Of a DNA stretch of 64,000 nucleotides, positions 45,312 to 57,605 are shown piece by piece. The DNA is from Sambucus nigra (Eukaryota > Streptophyta > Magnoliopsida > Dipsacales > Adoxaceae). The notes under the pieces were generated by a model that worked only from the letters and a program-made list of their open reading frames with translations, was not told the DNA's origin and made no database searches. Position numbers and translations under genes: made by a program. Location: contig OX422209.1 of the NCBI GenBank assembly GCA_949130495.1, forward strand, positions 697,669,757-697,733,756, read 5' to 3'. Numbering within the stretch: the stretch's first letter is position 1; each line of letters begins with the position of its first letter.

Positions 45312-47703
45312 ATGCTCAGGCCTCTATATAAGCTTATAGAAGAGTTCCTTTCTCTTAGAGAGAAGACCTTTGAAAAAATTAGGCAGATAGAGATAGCCCA
45401 AGAGGAAGCTCGTAGGGTTGAGGCTTTCCCCCTCAGACATATCTTCCCTCCACCTCTGAAGGTGATATACCCTGAGCCAGTTGAGCTTGCAGAGGATCCA
45501 ATAGACCCCACTCCCATGTCTGAGTCTGAGTCGTCTACCTCAGACCCTATATCTATATACTCTTTCCAAGAGGCCATGGATTATTCCATTAGGCAAGATC
45601 AGGTCCCTGATCAGGACGAGGTCCAAAGTCATGCCTCGTACCATAATGGTGCTAGCACCTCACAGTCTTCTTCTGATGTCGAGATTGTAGGGCCGAGTGT
45701 GGCTATTCCCCCACTCATTGATGTTATCCCCCTATTGGTCTCCACCGGGGATGAGTTTGCTCAGAGGTTCCCTGCCAATCTTCCAGTATTTGCCCAGGCC
45801 GACGTTACCAGGGATGAAGATGATGGGCATAAGAGTGATGTTGACACCTCTGAGGCGGCCGAGATATAGAGCTCTATCACTGAGTATAACCTCTTAGCCT
45901 TTAGGCACCTCTATTCTATAGGTCCTTCCATTAAGCTTAGGAGATCTCTGAGGGTTGAGAGGGCCTTTGATGGCCGAGATGGGGAGATCTATGTATATGA
46001 GCAGATATTCAAGTTGGGCTTCCGTCTCCCTATCCATCCTTCAATTAGAGCAATACTGTCCCACATTAACCTAACCCCTTCACAATTATCCCCTAATGAT
46101 TGGAGGGTAATGATTAAGGCTATCATCCTTTGGAGGGTTGTTCACCACTCAGACCTTCTCGTTAGGGTCTTCACAGGATGTTATGTCCCTTCCTCTGCCA
46201 AAAACCACCCCAGCTACTATAACTTCCTAGCTAGGAAGTCAGACAAAAAGATGGTGTTGGTTACCCAGACCTCCAATCACAACTGGAAACCTCGGTATTT
46301 ATTTACCTCAGGGTCATGGGAATTAGGTCCATGTGCCACCTCTTCGTCATTGGAGTCGAGGACACCTCTGAGGTGGGGGAAGGTGTCCCTTGCTTCGAAG
46401 GGCGACCCTGGGCTTAGTCAGGATAACCTTAAAAAGGTTAAGGATCTTTAAGAACAAGGGGAACAGGGTTGGCTGGTAAAATACCAACATCTGATGACCC
46501 CCTACTACCTCTCTGAGACTGGCCTGGGGGGAAGTCTTTTAACCGAGCTTCATAAGTATTATTTTTTTATAAGTTGTACCTCTGAGTTTTCATACCTCTG
46601 ATTTATTAACTCAGATATTTCTTTTTGCAGAACGCCCAGAAGGTATTTCTGACGACTTGTGGGAGATGTCTGCCCCGAGCCTCGTGAAACTAATGAAGAA
46701 GGATGGGAACAATGTGGCTCCACCCTCCCAAACAGAACGTCGTCATGACCAAGTCTGACATTACAAAGAAAAGGAAGTCTGCCACTGATTCGGAGCATCA
46801 GAGGCAGAGCAAGACTCAAAAGGTAGATCGTGCGATCCCTATCTCCATAGACGACGTTCTGGATACTCGTCTGGCTCAGCTGATGATCAGCGACAGCTTG
46901 ATTGGTCATGATCTGAAGGCTATGGATACCATCAGCTCTGTAATGACCGGTGAGGATAAGCATTTCCTATGCTCTCTGGATATCCCCTTGCTGGTCGAGT
47001 TCAGCCTTTATAGGTCCATTCAGGTACTTATTTCTGTCATTTTGTTCTTCTAAGTGTAACCTCGGCTATATTTGTAGGTTACAAAACTCATACATTTGAC
47101 TTTTCATTGTAGGGTGTTCTTTCCATGCACCAATTTATTAATTGGACCTTGAGAAAGATGCCCCTTATATGGAAGGGGAAAGAAGCTCTGAAGGCCCAAG
47201 CCTCTTTGAATGCAGAGGTTGATCGTCTGAAGGAGGAGCTGTAGGAGGCTGACAAGCAGGTCAAGCTAAGGGATAAGGACATGGCCGACCTCAAGAAGGG
47301 CCATGCAGCAGCCTTGAAGGCAAAAGACGATGTCCTTTAGGCCAAAGTGGATGTTGCAGTAAAAGCTGCCTTAGAAAATGCCTCAGAGAATATCTTGACA
47401 GACTACAAGGTCTCTGATCAGTTCATTAGCTTCGGCTTTGAATACCTTGAAAGAGGTATTAAGGCAACTGGTAAATGGGAACGAGTCAGGGAGTCTGACT
47501 GCCTCAGACTTCATTGGTCTAGGCTTTGGTGACCCCCGATTTGCTTAGGCCTTGCAAGAGGTTGAGGAGAAAGTTGTTGCTCCAGCTGAGACTTCTCCCT
47601 TAGAAGTCGTTGAGACTGAAGATGGTAATCCTCCAGAAGACGGAGTCGAGGTGACTAACGTCGGCCCAGAGGACACTACTGCGGCTGCAGATACTGAGAC
47701 CTA
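45312..47703 (+). pseudogene. Antisense extra ORF of element E (gypsy-type transposon/Transposase_28-like)
   Basis: The ATG is at the position equivalent to the A start (MLRPLYKLIEEFLSLREK). An acidic Ser/Asp-rich region (residues about 50-180) is longer than in A. The conserved block follows: YEQIFKLGFRLPIHPSI, WRVVHHSDLLVRVFTGCYVP, then DKKMVLVTQTSNHNW. Introns are placed at about 46552-46630 and 47024-47112. The first donor aligned to the A and B GT is AT here, though a GT four bases downstream might serve. Exon 3 has a coiled-coil-like Lys/Glu stretch and FGFEYLERGI. Stops (45867, 46449, 47241, 47338) and a frameshift near 46750 show decay. It converges on pol across the array. Confidence 0.65.
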
Positions 47704-47869
47704 ATTATGTGAAGCTTTTAATTTGTAACTTTTGATTTTGTTTATAATTTTGTGAATTCTAATGGCCCTTTAAAAACTATAGATTTGTAAATCTAAATGC
47801 TTAATGTAATACCATCTTCTTCAGAGATTTTGCTTCTTTCAATGGATGTCTCTTGCATGTTGTTTTAAA

Positions 47870-49280
47870 GTCTTCGTAAATTGCCATCAAATTATGATGT
47901 TTAAGGACTAAGGTCACCATATAATGATATTTACCCTCATAAATTGCCACTAAATTATGATGTTTAAGGTCTGAGGTCACCAAATCATGATGTTTACCCT
48001 CATAAATTGCCACCAAATTATGATGTTTAAGGTCTGAGGTCATCAAATTATGATGTTAACCTCATACTGTGTCACTAAATAATGATGTTTAAGGTCTAAG
48101 GTCATCAAATTATGATGTTAACCTCATACTGTGTCACCAAATTAATGATGTTTAAGGTCTGAGGTCACCATACTATGATGTTAACCTCGTACTATGTCAC
48201 CAAATTATGATGTTTAAGGTCTGAGGTCACCATAATACGATGTTTACCTCATAATTTTCACCAAATTAATGATGTTTAAGGTCTGAGGTCCCCATATAAT
48301 GATGTTTACCCTCATAAATTGCCACCAAACTATGATGTTTAAGGTCTGAGGTCACCAAATCATGATATTTACCCAAGGTCTGAGGTCATCAAATTATAAT
48401 GTTTACCCCTCATAAATTGCCACCAAATTATGATGTTTAAGGTCTGAGGTCATCAAATTATGATGTTTACCTCATAATTTTCACCAAATTAATGATGTTT
48501 AAGGTCCGAGGTCACCATATAATGATGTTTACCTCATAATTCTCACCAAATTAATGATGTTTAAGGTCTGAGGTCACCATATAATGATGTTTACCCTCAT
48601 AAATTGTCACCAAATTATGATGTTTACCTCATAATTTTCACCAAACTAATGATGTTTAAGGTCTGAGGTCACCATATAATGATGTTTACCTCATAATTTT
48701 CACCAAATTAATGATATTTAAGATCCGAGGTCACCATATAATGATGTTTACCCTCATAAATTACCACCAAATTATTATGTTTAAGGTCTGAGGTCACCAA
48801 ATCATGATATTTACCCTTATAAATTCCCACCAAATTATTATGTTTAAGGTCTGAGGTCATCAAATTATGAAGTTTTCCCTCATAAATTGCCACCAAATTA
48901 TGATATTTAAGGTCTGAGGTCATCAAATTATGATATTTACCCTCATAAATTTCCACAAAATTATGATGTTTAAGGTCTGAGGTCATCAAATTATGATGGT
49001 AACCTCATACTGTGTCACCAAATTATAATGTTTAAGGTCTGAGGTCATTAATTTATGATGTTAACCTCATACTGTGTCACCAAATTATGATGTTTAAGGT
49101 CTGAGGTCACCATAATACGATGTTTACCTCATAATTTTTAGCAAATTAATGATGTTTAAGGTCTGAGGTCACCATATAATGATGTTTACCCTCATAAATA
49201 GCCACCAAATTATGATGTTTAAGGTCTGAGGTCATTAAATTATGATGTTAACCTCATACCTTTCACCAAATTAATGATGT
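47870..49280 (+). repeat. Tandem array, ~63-bp unit, about 22 copies (element E)
   Basis: Units read CACCAAATTATGATG, then TTTAAGGTCTGAGGTCA, then an ATGATGTTTACCCTCATAA-type segment. Its length (1.4 kb) and position between the antisense ORF and pol match the element A array, but the unit is unrelated and AT-rich. Frames across it are artefacts. Confidence 0.9.
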
Positions 49281-49379
49281 ATACGCATAACGAAACAAAG
49301 TATTGACACAGGAATTGCTCTTCTCATTAATATTCTCTTCATAAAATGATGCATGTATTACAAAGAAACAACTGCAACA

Positions 49380-50620
49380 TCATATGTAATACTTCTTCAG
49401 GTGATCAGCGTTCCATGAATTGGAGAAAGGTACCCCTTCGAGATTTTCTAACCGGTAGGTACCGGGTACAACCTCATCGACTACTTTGTAAGGACCGTGC
49501 CAGTTCGGGTGGAATTTATTTGCCTTTTGCAATGTCTTCTTTAGGACTAGGTCTCCCATAGCTATAGGTCTTGATTTCACCCTTTGGTTGTACAATTTTG
49601 CAGTTCTCTCCTGGTAGGCCGCTTCTCTTATCTTTGCATATGCTCTTCTTTCCTCAACCAAATCTAGATCTAGTCTTCTCTCTTCCCCATTCTTCTCGGG
49701 GTCATAGGTCTGAACTCTGTGAGTGGGGAGTCTTACTTCTGTAGTTATAACGACTTTTGAGCCATAGGCCAATATAAATATGGTCTCCCCCGTTGGTGTT
49801 CTTGTCGTTGTTCTGTAGTCCCATAACACTGTATAAACCTCTTCTATCCATCTCCCCTTAGCTTCTTCCAACCTCTTCTTAATCCCATCAAGGATTGTTC
49901 GGTTCGTGACTTCAGTCTGACCATTTGCCTGAGGTCGACCTGGAGAAGAGAAGAACTGCCTGATCCCGACTCTTTCGCAGTATTTCTCCAAGGAATTGTT
50001 CTTAAATTGCGTTCCATTATATGTGATGAGGGTGTTTGGCAGACCATACCTTCATATGATGTTCTTCCAGATGAACTGGAATGTATTATGCTCGGTCATG
50101 TTGATCATGGGCTCAACCTCCACCCATTTGGAGAAGTAATCAATTATAACTATAAAAAATCTATAGTTATTCGCTGCTCTTGGCAATGGTCCTACCAAAT
50201 CAATTCCCCAAACTGCGAATGGTCAAGGTGAGTTGATTAACGTCATATGTTGATGAGGTTGATGGGGAATAGTGGAGAATCTCTGGCACTTATCACACCT
50301 CTTCACGTAAGCGGCAACATCTTTGGCCAAGGTCAGCCACCAGTATCCCTGCATAATTATCCTCTTAGCTAAAGGTCTTCCTCCTATGTGACTGGAGCAA
50401 GAACCCTCATGTACGTCCTCCAGGATGTGGGTCCCCTCTAAGGGATGGACACATCTGAGGAGAGGGAGTAGGACGCCTTTCTTATACAGTACATCTCTTA
50501 CAATCGAGAACTTAGTAGCCCTGTACCTCAGTTTTCTCCTTTCCAACTTTGACTCTAGCAGCTCTCCCTGTCTGATGTATCTGATGAAAGGGTCCATCCA
50601 ATAGGCTCCTAGATTCAAAT
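49380..50620 (-). pseudogene. Integrase, element E
   Basis: The zinc-binding N-terminus reads HEGSCSSHIGGRPLAKR then CDKCQRF. The core has GIDLVGPLPRAANNYRF (first Asp), KWVEVEP, LPNTLITYNGTQF, then PGRPQANGQTEVTNR (Glu). The tail ends GTYRLENLEGVPFSNSWNADHLKKYY and a stop at 49380. At the second catalytic position, which is Asp in the family, the codon here is TAT (Tyr). Stops also occur at about 50220 and 50055. The last 203 codons, from 49991, are open. Convergent with the antisense ORF across the array. Confidence 0.85.
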
Positions 50621-51619
50621 TGAGGCAAGGTCCGGCAACCTCTTCTTCTTCAATGGTCGGTTTAAGTAGGATCTCGACTGGTACTATCCTTCTGATGCCT
50701 GTCCTCGTTGTAGAGGCCAACCTTGCTAGTGCATCTACACAACTGTTGTCTAACCGGGGTATCCTCTTCATTTTCACGTCTCTGAAGATTTCTAGAAACA
50801 TTCTCACCCTCTTTAGGTATTTGTCCATCCTTTCATCTTTGGCCTCATATACTCCTAGGATTTGGTTGACCACCAACCTTCAATCACTGTGGACTAGGAA
50901 TTGGCCAACACTGGGGGCTTTTGCTAAAGAGAGACCTGCTATCAACGCTTCATACTCTGACTCGTTGTTCGAAGATTTAAAGTTGAACCTAAGTGAATAT
51001 TCAATGTCTGTACCATCCGGTGCTGACATTATTAACCCCGCTCCACTTCCACTTTCACAGGATGATCCGTCAACGAAGAGATTCCAAAAGTCTTCGTCTG
51101 AAGAGAAATTTCCCTCTGATAGGGTCCCTTGCTTGAAGAGATACCTATTTTCCTCATTTTCAACTATTCCTTTTCTGGCTCTGCTGGACACAACCTCTTC
51201 CGGACTCTGGAAGACGTTACTCTCTAGTTTATCTGCAACCTCTTGACTAATATCAATCTCAGCATCGTCCCATGTAAACTCAGCAATAAAGTCTGTAAGT
51301 TCCTGCCCTTTGATGGCCACCCTTGGTTGATAAACGATGTCATATTCTCCCAACTCGATGGCCCAAGTCATCAGTTTTCCTAACTTCTCAAGCTTATGGA
51401 GGACTTGTCTGAGCGGGAAATCAGTGAGGATGATCATAGAGTGGGCTTGGAAGTATGGCTTCATCTTCCTGGAAACGTGTATCAGGGCATATGCTAACTT
51501 CTCCATTCAATGGTAGTTCAATTCAGACCCTCGGAGGGCCTTACTATTGAAGTATACCGGCCTCTGTACTCCATCATCTTCCCGTACTATGGCTGCACTT
51601 ATAGATGACTCAGAGACTG
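50621..51619 (-). pseudogene. RNase H domains, element E
   Basis: The first RNase H (about 51619-51270) reads MEKLAYALIHVSRKMKPYFQAH, ILTDFPLRQVLH, then LGEYDIVYQPRVAIKGQEL. The second (about 51110-50750) reads FVDGSSCESGSGAGLIMSAPDG, NNESEYEALIAGLSLAKA, LVHSD, then after a stop NQILGVYEAKDERM and RIPRLDNSCVDALARLAS. Acidic residues at VDG, EYEAL and HSD suggest the second domain once had an active site. Stops lie at about 51505 and 50879. Confidence 0.75.
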
Positions 51620-52852
51620 CTAGATAAACATACAACTTTTCTCCAAGAATGGGCCGAGATAAGAGCGAGGATATCCAAGGTAGGACTTTAGCTCCTTAAA
51701 GGCTTTGTCACACTCCTCGTCCCATTCGAAGGCCTTTCTGAGCACTTTGAAAAAAGGAAGACACTTGTGTGTAGCTCTGGAGACAAACCTGTTGAGTGCA
51801 GAAACTCTTCCAGTTAGCCTCTGAACGTCTTTTATAGTTCTCGGCATCTTCATTTTAAGAAGAGTTTTGATCTTCTCGGGGTTGGCCTCTATTCCCCTTT
51901 GATTGACGATGAATCCAAGAAACTTTTCGGCTCCTACCCCGAAGACACGCTTAGCAGGGCTGAGCTTTATCCTGTATAAATCCATGGTGTCGAAAGTTCT
52001 TTCTAGGTCGGCCTGCAAGCTCTTCCTCAACATGTCATCCACATATACCTCCATGGTCTTGTCAATCTGATCTTCAACCATCTTATTTACAAGACGTTGA
52101 TACGTGGCCCCTGCATTCTTCAATCCGAAGGGCATGACCTTGTAGCAATAGGTCCCCTTATCTGTGATGAATGTTGTCTTCTCTGAGTCTTCAGCATCCA
52201 TGGAGATCTTATTATACCATGAATACGTATCCATAAAGCTCATAAGTTCATGCTCTGCTGTGGCATCTACCATCTGATATATTCGAGGCAAAGGGAAACT
52301 GTTTTTTGGGCAAGACTTGTTCAAATCAGTGAAGTCTACGCACATCCTCCATTTCTCGTTAGATTTTGGCACGATGACGTCATTGGATAACCACTCTGGG
52401 TATATGACCCCTTCGATGATTTTTTCCTCCTTCAGCTTCCTATACTCTTCCCTGATGACATCATACTTTTCCCTGGAGTAAACCCTTCTTCTTTGCTTAA
52501 TTGGCTTAGCGTCTTCTTCCACATTGAGTTTGCGGCACATAACTTCAGGGTCAATGCCCGGTATATCCGCTTGGCTACACGCGAAGACAGTCTGCCTCTT
52601 CCTCAGTAGCTTCTTCAGCTTTTCCTTGATCTCAGATCTTAGGGCTTTGGTAATTTGGATGATTTTTTCCGGCTCGTTCTCATTGAGGACGATGGATTCT
52701 ACCTCTTTCACGGCCTCCCCCTTCTTCAGTTTTGTTTCATCCCTTGGATCAAGTGTATCAATGTTATATGTTGTTATCGCCCTCTTATGTTCCTCTCTCT
52801 CTTTCGCAGAGTTGAAGTAGCATTCACGTACCGACATTTGGTCACTCTGCAC
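51620..52852 (-). CDS. Reverse transcriptase segment of pol, element E (open 410 codons)
   Basis: This is the longest open frame in the window. After a linker (DPRDETKLKKGEAV) come KPIKQRRRVYSREKYD, KWRMCVDFTDLNKSCPKN, a MSFMDTYSWYNKI block with the first catalytic Asp, MPFGLKNAGATYQRLVNK, and the YVDD box (52034-52045). FLGFIVNQRGIEANPEKIK, NRFVSRATHKCLPFFKVLRKA and the start of the RNase H connection follow. It is part of a polyprotein, so the first Met is not a true start. Catalytic residues are intact, but the flanking protease and RNase H parts are broken. RT copies the RNA genome of the element. Confidence 0.75.
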   Translation of the reverse strand: MQSDQMSVRECYFNSAKEREEHKRAITTYNIDTLDPRDETKLKKGEAVKEVESIVLNENEPEKIIQITKALRSEIKEKLKKLLRKRQTVFACSQADIPGIDPEVMCRKLNVEEDAKPIKQRRRVYSREKYDVIREEYRKLKEEKIIEGVIYPEWLSNDVIVPKSNEKWRMCVDFTDLNKSCPKNSFPLPRIYQMVDATAEHELMSFMDTYSWYNKISMDAEDSEKTTFITDKGTYCYKVMPFGLKNAGATYQRLVNKMVEDQIDKTMEVYVDDMLRKSLQADLERTFDTMDLYRIKLSPAKRVFGVGAEKFLGFIVNQRGIEANPEKIKTLLKMKMPRTIKDVQRLTGRVSALNRFVSRATHKCLPFFKVLRKAFEWDEECDKAFKELKSYLGYPRSYLGPFLEKSCMFI

Positions 52853-52932
52853 TTCCCTACCCCATAGGGGGTCGGGAATTTTAGCATCCGGTGGATCGTC
52901 GACGACACGGCCTTAAATTCCTTGAGGGATAA

Positions 52933-53474
52933 TCATCCTATGATGAGGTTGTAGGCCGAGAAGATGTTTTCATACATTATAAAAAAATTAATCTTTTGGG
53001 TCAACCTCTTAGGCCACTTGTCTCCCATTCGCACATCCATCTCATTCATGCCCAATGGATGGACCTTTTCCCCACTGAAGCCAATTAGCGGATGATGATA
53101 GGCCATAAACCTAGCTCTGCTGATGCCTGGGCTCTTAAAACAGGGCCAGAACATTACATCTGATGAACTTCCTCCATCTACGAGGATTCTCTGTACCTCA
53201 CGTCCATGCACTCTTGTTGTAATTACAAGAGGGTCATCATATGGAGCTAATATACCTTTGAAATCAAGTCTTGAGAAGCCAACTACGAGGGTATCCATAT
53301 CAACTTTGTTTCTCTTCTCATGTTTCACCTATGTAGATGCCAAGTTTATAACCTCAGCCTTGGTTACTGACTTGGCCTCTGCCACGTGAGCCTTTCCATT
53401 CGTGACCTCAAAACCTCCTCTTGCTAAACCCCCATAGATAGTATTCAGCCCAAAAGAGATCATGCCAACCCTCT
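52933..53474 (-). pseudogene. Aspartic protease region, element E
   Basis: The frame (53328-52933) reads VVGFSRLDFKGILAPYDDPLVI, then the active site LVDGGSSSDVMF, then HHPLIGFSGEKVHPLGMNEMDV. VDGGSS is the usual form in Tat-type elements. A stop just upstream (near 53330) and one at about 52935 separate it from gag and RT. Confidence 0.75.
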
Positions 53475-55234
53475 TCATCGGGGCACTGTCATCCTTTGGG
53501 GGAGGTCTGGATCGTCATCATCATCATTAGAACCCTCTGCTCTTATGGCAGGGGCGTCTTCTTGGCATTTGTCGTTTCGCTTCTTCTTAGGGTCATCTCT
53601 TCCCCCTTTAGAAGATCTTCCATCCACGTACCTTCTGAGCTTCCCAGACTTTAACATCTTCTCAATCTCATCCTTCAAGGCAAAGCACTTGTCGATCACA
53701 TGGCCATGATCCTGGTGGGACTCGCACCATAAGTTTTTGTTTCTCTTATGAGGAGGAGCCTTCAGCTTCTCCGACCACCTAAGGGATCTGTTATTCTTTA
53801 TCTCATTGAGGATGTGTTCGTAACTCACAGTTAGAGGAGTATAGTGTGTAAATTTGTCGTCCGCAACTCTTTTCTTTCCATCCTTCTTCCGTTGGAATTT
53901 CTCACTGCTGCTTCCATTTTCATCCTCATATTTTGCAGCCATGGCTTCTTCAGCGTTCATGACCCTTCCCATTATTGATAACATCTCTGCCATGGACTTG
54001 GGAGGATCTTCAGCAAGATTCCACAGTAACTTCCCCTTATGAAGTCCTCCAATGAGCGATGTCATAGTTATATTCTCTTTATAATCCTTAACCTCAAATT
54101 TTTTTTTGTTGAATCTTGCAATGTAGTCTCTTACGCTCTCGTTCTTGCCTTGCTTGACGTACACCAGATGAGTGGTATTCTTTTGAGGTCTTACCCTAAA
54201 ACAAAAATTATGAATAAACCGTTCAACTAAGCCCTTAAAGTTCTCAACGGAGTTCTTCGGAAGAGAATTAAACCAAATATGAGCAGCTCTCGTTAAGGTC
54301 TTGAAAAGGCTCGGAACCTCATCTCATTTGGGATTGAATAAAGGTCTGCTATCGACTAGTACATCTCAATATGATGCACATGGTTGGTACTACCATCATA
54401 CTTAGGAGACAGCATATGTGGTTTGAATTTGGCAGGGGTTGGGAAGTTCACAATTCTCACCACAAATGGGGAGTCCTCTAAGAACCCTCTTTGTAGTGGG
54501 TCTCGGCTTTTGATGAGGTTCCCTATCTTCTCTTCAAGATTCTGAATGGAGTCATTCCAAGGCTTTGCAACGTCGGCCTGTCCGAGGTTGTCCCCAGCCA
54601 CCTCTAAGGGTTGAATTGAGAATTCTCCAGCCGCTGCACAGCGTCGGCTATTTACCTCCTCTTGCTCCCTTTTTTAGCCATATTGGGGTCGGCCTTGATG
54701 AGGTTGATGTTCCCCATCATCCCTTTGTGAGCATGTTATGTTTCTAGACCTGGATAGCCTCTGCCTTAGGTCATTAACTGGGCCGAGCATTTCAAAGGCC
54801 GATCCTCTGCTCAATCGATCAAAAGATGACCCTCTCTACTGGGCACCCCCATCTCTTCTGCCCCCACAACCTCTGCTCTGCTGGATAGGAGGTATCGTGT
54901 TATTCGAAACTTCATACGGCTCCCAGCAATCTTCTAGAGCATCATCTACCTCTATATCGTCATACCTATCCTCAGTGAAAGGGTTTCCTTGCCTCCCCAG
55001 ATATAAATGCCTAGGGTTAGCAACGTCCCGCCTCCGTTGAGGAGTAGGTTGGTCTTTTTGTTGTGCCTGGGGTAGTCCCCTAGCTTCAGGATGGGGTTGA
55101 GCAGCCGCCGGGGTAATTATCTCCGGTGAGACCCCAGGTGGCATCATCATATTGTGGCTGAGCTGTGAAAATTTCTCTTTCATTGCTTGTTGCATTGCAA
55201 CCAAGGACCTCAAGGCTGCTTCCACCTCAGCCAT
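53475..55234 (-). pseudogene. gag, element E
   Basis: The N-terminal part (55234-54836) begins MAEVEAALRSLVAMQQAM and is Pro/Gln-rich. The middle (54601-54356) reads SIQNLEEKIGNLIKSRDPLQRGF and LSPKYDGSTN. The core (54164-53475) reads VKQGKNESVRDYIARFNKKKFEV, NAEEAMAAKYEDENG, FTHYTPLTV, then the knuckle-like WCESHQDHGHVIDKC, and ends in an Asp-rich tail. Stops and frame changes near 54836, 54680 and 54350 break it into pieces. Gag would build the particle that houses reverse transcription. Confidence 0.75.
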
Positions 55235-55470
55235 TTCGGACTGGGGTGGGGTCTGGCTGGAACTAGGTCCTCCAGCACCAGATGGTGGAGGAGGTGGCGG
55301 TAACTCCGGTGCAATATGTTAAAACTAAAGATCTTGTGAAGAAGATAAGCTTAATACCTTAAAGAACCTCTTTCAATGGTGAAATAGCTCCACACAAGGG
55401 GTGAGTCCTGGTTCACCACCAGAGTCTTCGGCAAGGTTAAGCAGAAAAAGAGGAAGATATAGCTTCTCGT

Positions 55471-55490
55471 TCCCACATACAGCGCTAAAA
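55471..55490 (-). other. Primer binding site, element E
   Basis: TTTTAGCGCTGTATGTGGGA on the - strand starts directly at the end of the 5' LTR. It is a diverged form of the site of element C. Confidence 0.65.
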
Positions 55491-56210
55491 TGATGATGCT
55501 GGAAAAAGCACCACCAGGTAAGGTGTTGACAAGCTCAAGCAAGTGATAACAATGGCAGAACAGGATAATATAAGTGTATATGTAGAAGGAGGTAAGGAGA
55601 AGAGGATGAACACCAATGTATAAGTGGTTCAGCCAATTAGGCCTACGTCCACTATGCAAGTGAGTGAGTAATGTCACTGAAATAAGTCACTAATGTCCAT
55701 GGATACAATCTTTCAAGCTTTCTCTCTCTACTATGTAAAATGACAGAGTTTCAACTAGGGTTGCCATTCTCAATCCTTTTACAATGTTGAGGATGACCTC
55801 TAATATAGTGCTTGGGGGGGTGTAATGTACCCCCAAGCATGAAATGAGCATGTGTATGAAGATCCAACTAGTGTTAGGATGACACCTGGATGATCTTAAC
55901 TAAACAATGATGACCTCAATATTCCCTCACGTGGAGGGAATGATTCAGTTATAACAGATTTACCCACGTGTCTTAAGCCAATCATGTACGCGTAAATGCT
56001 CGGCTACCTTCGATTTGTACCAACCTCGGCCTGGATGAGTACAAGGTTGGTGTTGTCCAGCCGAGGTTGATGAGGTTAAAGTGATGTCGGTTGAGGCTGA
56101 CCTTCTAAGTGACGACCCTGATCATGGATGGCATATGCTTTTGTCACCTCGGCTGTGAGACTGGCCGAGGTTAGTAGCTCTGGGTAAGAGGGTGAACTTT
56201 GGGCATATCA
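55491..56210 (-). repeat. 5' LTR of element E
   Basis: 720 bp, TGATGATGC...GGGCATATCA (+ view). By eye it differs from the 3' LTR at about 19 of the first ~300 bases and lacks about 250 bases. The TATA region (55801-55808) has changed to TAATATAG. Both G-box words remain. Confidence 0.85.
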
Positions 56211-56215
56211 CCAAC

Positions 56216-57600
56216 TAAAATGTACTAAACATAAGCATGGGATATCAACCAAAATTCTCAACAGGATAGATACCAATTATGAATTCAAAGAAAATATGGA
56301 CTAGAAATCAATGCAAAGACTTGAAAAAAAATTACTATATATATATGTACACAATGAATATCACTAATGCGCACACACATATACATAGGTATAAACACCA
56401 CACATGACACAATATACATTAAGCTTTTCACACTCGTATGGTAAAAATGTGTCTAAATACATGTGATAAACGGAAGTGTAGGGGTGTGAACTAGTAACAT
56501 TTAAATTATAACCCAATCACTTAAAAGATGTTCACGTAGTTCTCATTTGATTGCAAAGTTTTATCACAATTAGATATAGCCTCATGTGACAAGATAAAGT
56601 GAACTCAATGAACAAACATACACAATGCTCACAAACCTAGAATTTTGATGATTCTACAAACTAATAGAGTCATGACAATAAAAGCATAACTAGGATACAA
56701 AGTCATTGTGCAAACCCATTGACACATCCAACCAAACTCCTCATAATTTTCTTTCGCTTTTTCTTTTGAACATATCGACTAAACTAAACTGGCCTTGGCT
56801 AATTTTTCTTTTATAATTCCATATTTGTTTTAAGGACAAATATTCACTGGTGGCTTTTCACCCAAAGTAATTTTGTCTTTCGCAACTCGATTCCATTGAT
56901 AAACAATTACACCGGATAAATATTTTTCTATTTTTAAATCCGGGAAACGGTTATTACATGCACAAATCCTCCGTAGTCATAGCAACATGTAGATGACTAA
57001 ATTTATAGGAGAACATCTCATTTGGCTTAAATATACGTGTGAAATTAAATTTCGAAAGAGCTCGCGCATGTGTGAATTGAGGCATATAAAAATGGAATCC
57101 ATTAAGCAAGAGGAAATCCAACTACCCCATGAAAGCATGACAAAGAACATTTTAAGGATTGAAAATCTTAACCAAAAGTTCTAATCACATGGAAGCGAAA
57201 ATGGAAAGGATTCAAACACACGTATTTTCCACATAAAGTGTGTCAAACTAAAAAACACACAAAATAAATAAAAATATTTTTGAATTTTTCAAAACATTTT
57301 CACAAACAAAAAAAAAATCAACTAAAAAAACAAAGAAAATCTTTTTGTATTTTTCTCAATATGATACCACTTGTTTAGACATAAATAAATAGAGATAAAT
57401 ACAAAAGATATATACAAATCATAATTATAGCATGTGATTAATAATGGAGCATAGACTAGAAAATGACAAACATACATACAACTAGCATAGATATTTCATA
57501 AAGCACAAAAACACTAGAGTATGTAAACAAAACTAACACATTGAACCTTTTGATTTAGCATGGGAGGTTTCATGTGATAGAAAATGAGAATAAAAAATCC
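56216..57600 (-). other. Element H interior, non-coding part
   Basis: An AT-rich stretch after gag, with no pol-like translation in any frame. The 63-codon frame at 56993 (+) has no recognisable content. Confidence 0.6.
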
Positions 57601-57605
57601 TATCT

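Larger units (their letters stand above)
43743..56210 (-). mobile_element. Element E, complete Tat-clade Gypsy (12.5 kb)
   Basis: Both LTRs have TG...CA ends, and the target duplication CCAAC is present at 43738-43742 and 56211-56215. The order on - is 5' LTR, PBS, gag, protease, RT, RNase H, second RNase H, integrase, array, antisense ORF, polypurine tract, 3' LTR. It is structurally full but has stops, frameshifts and a changed integrase catalytic residue. It inserted into element H. Confidence 0.9.

Noticed and set aside
56993..57184. A 63-codon frame in the H interior
   Set aside because: No pol-like motif or similarity was seen; it is too short to support.
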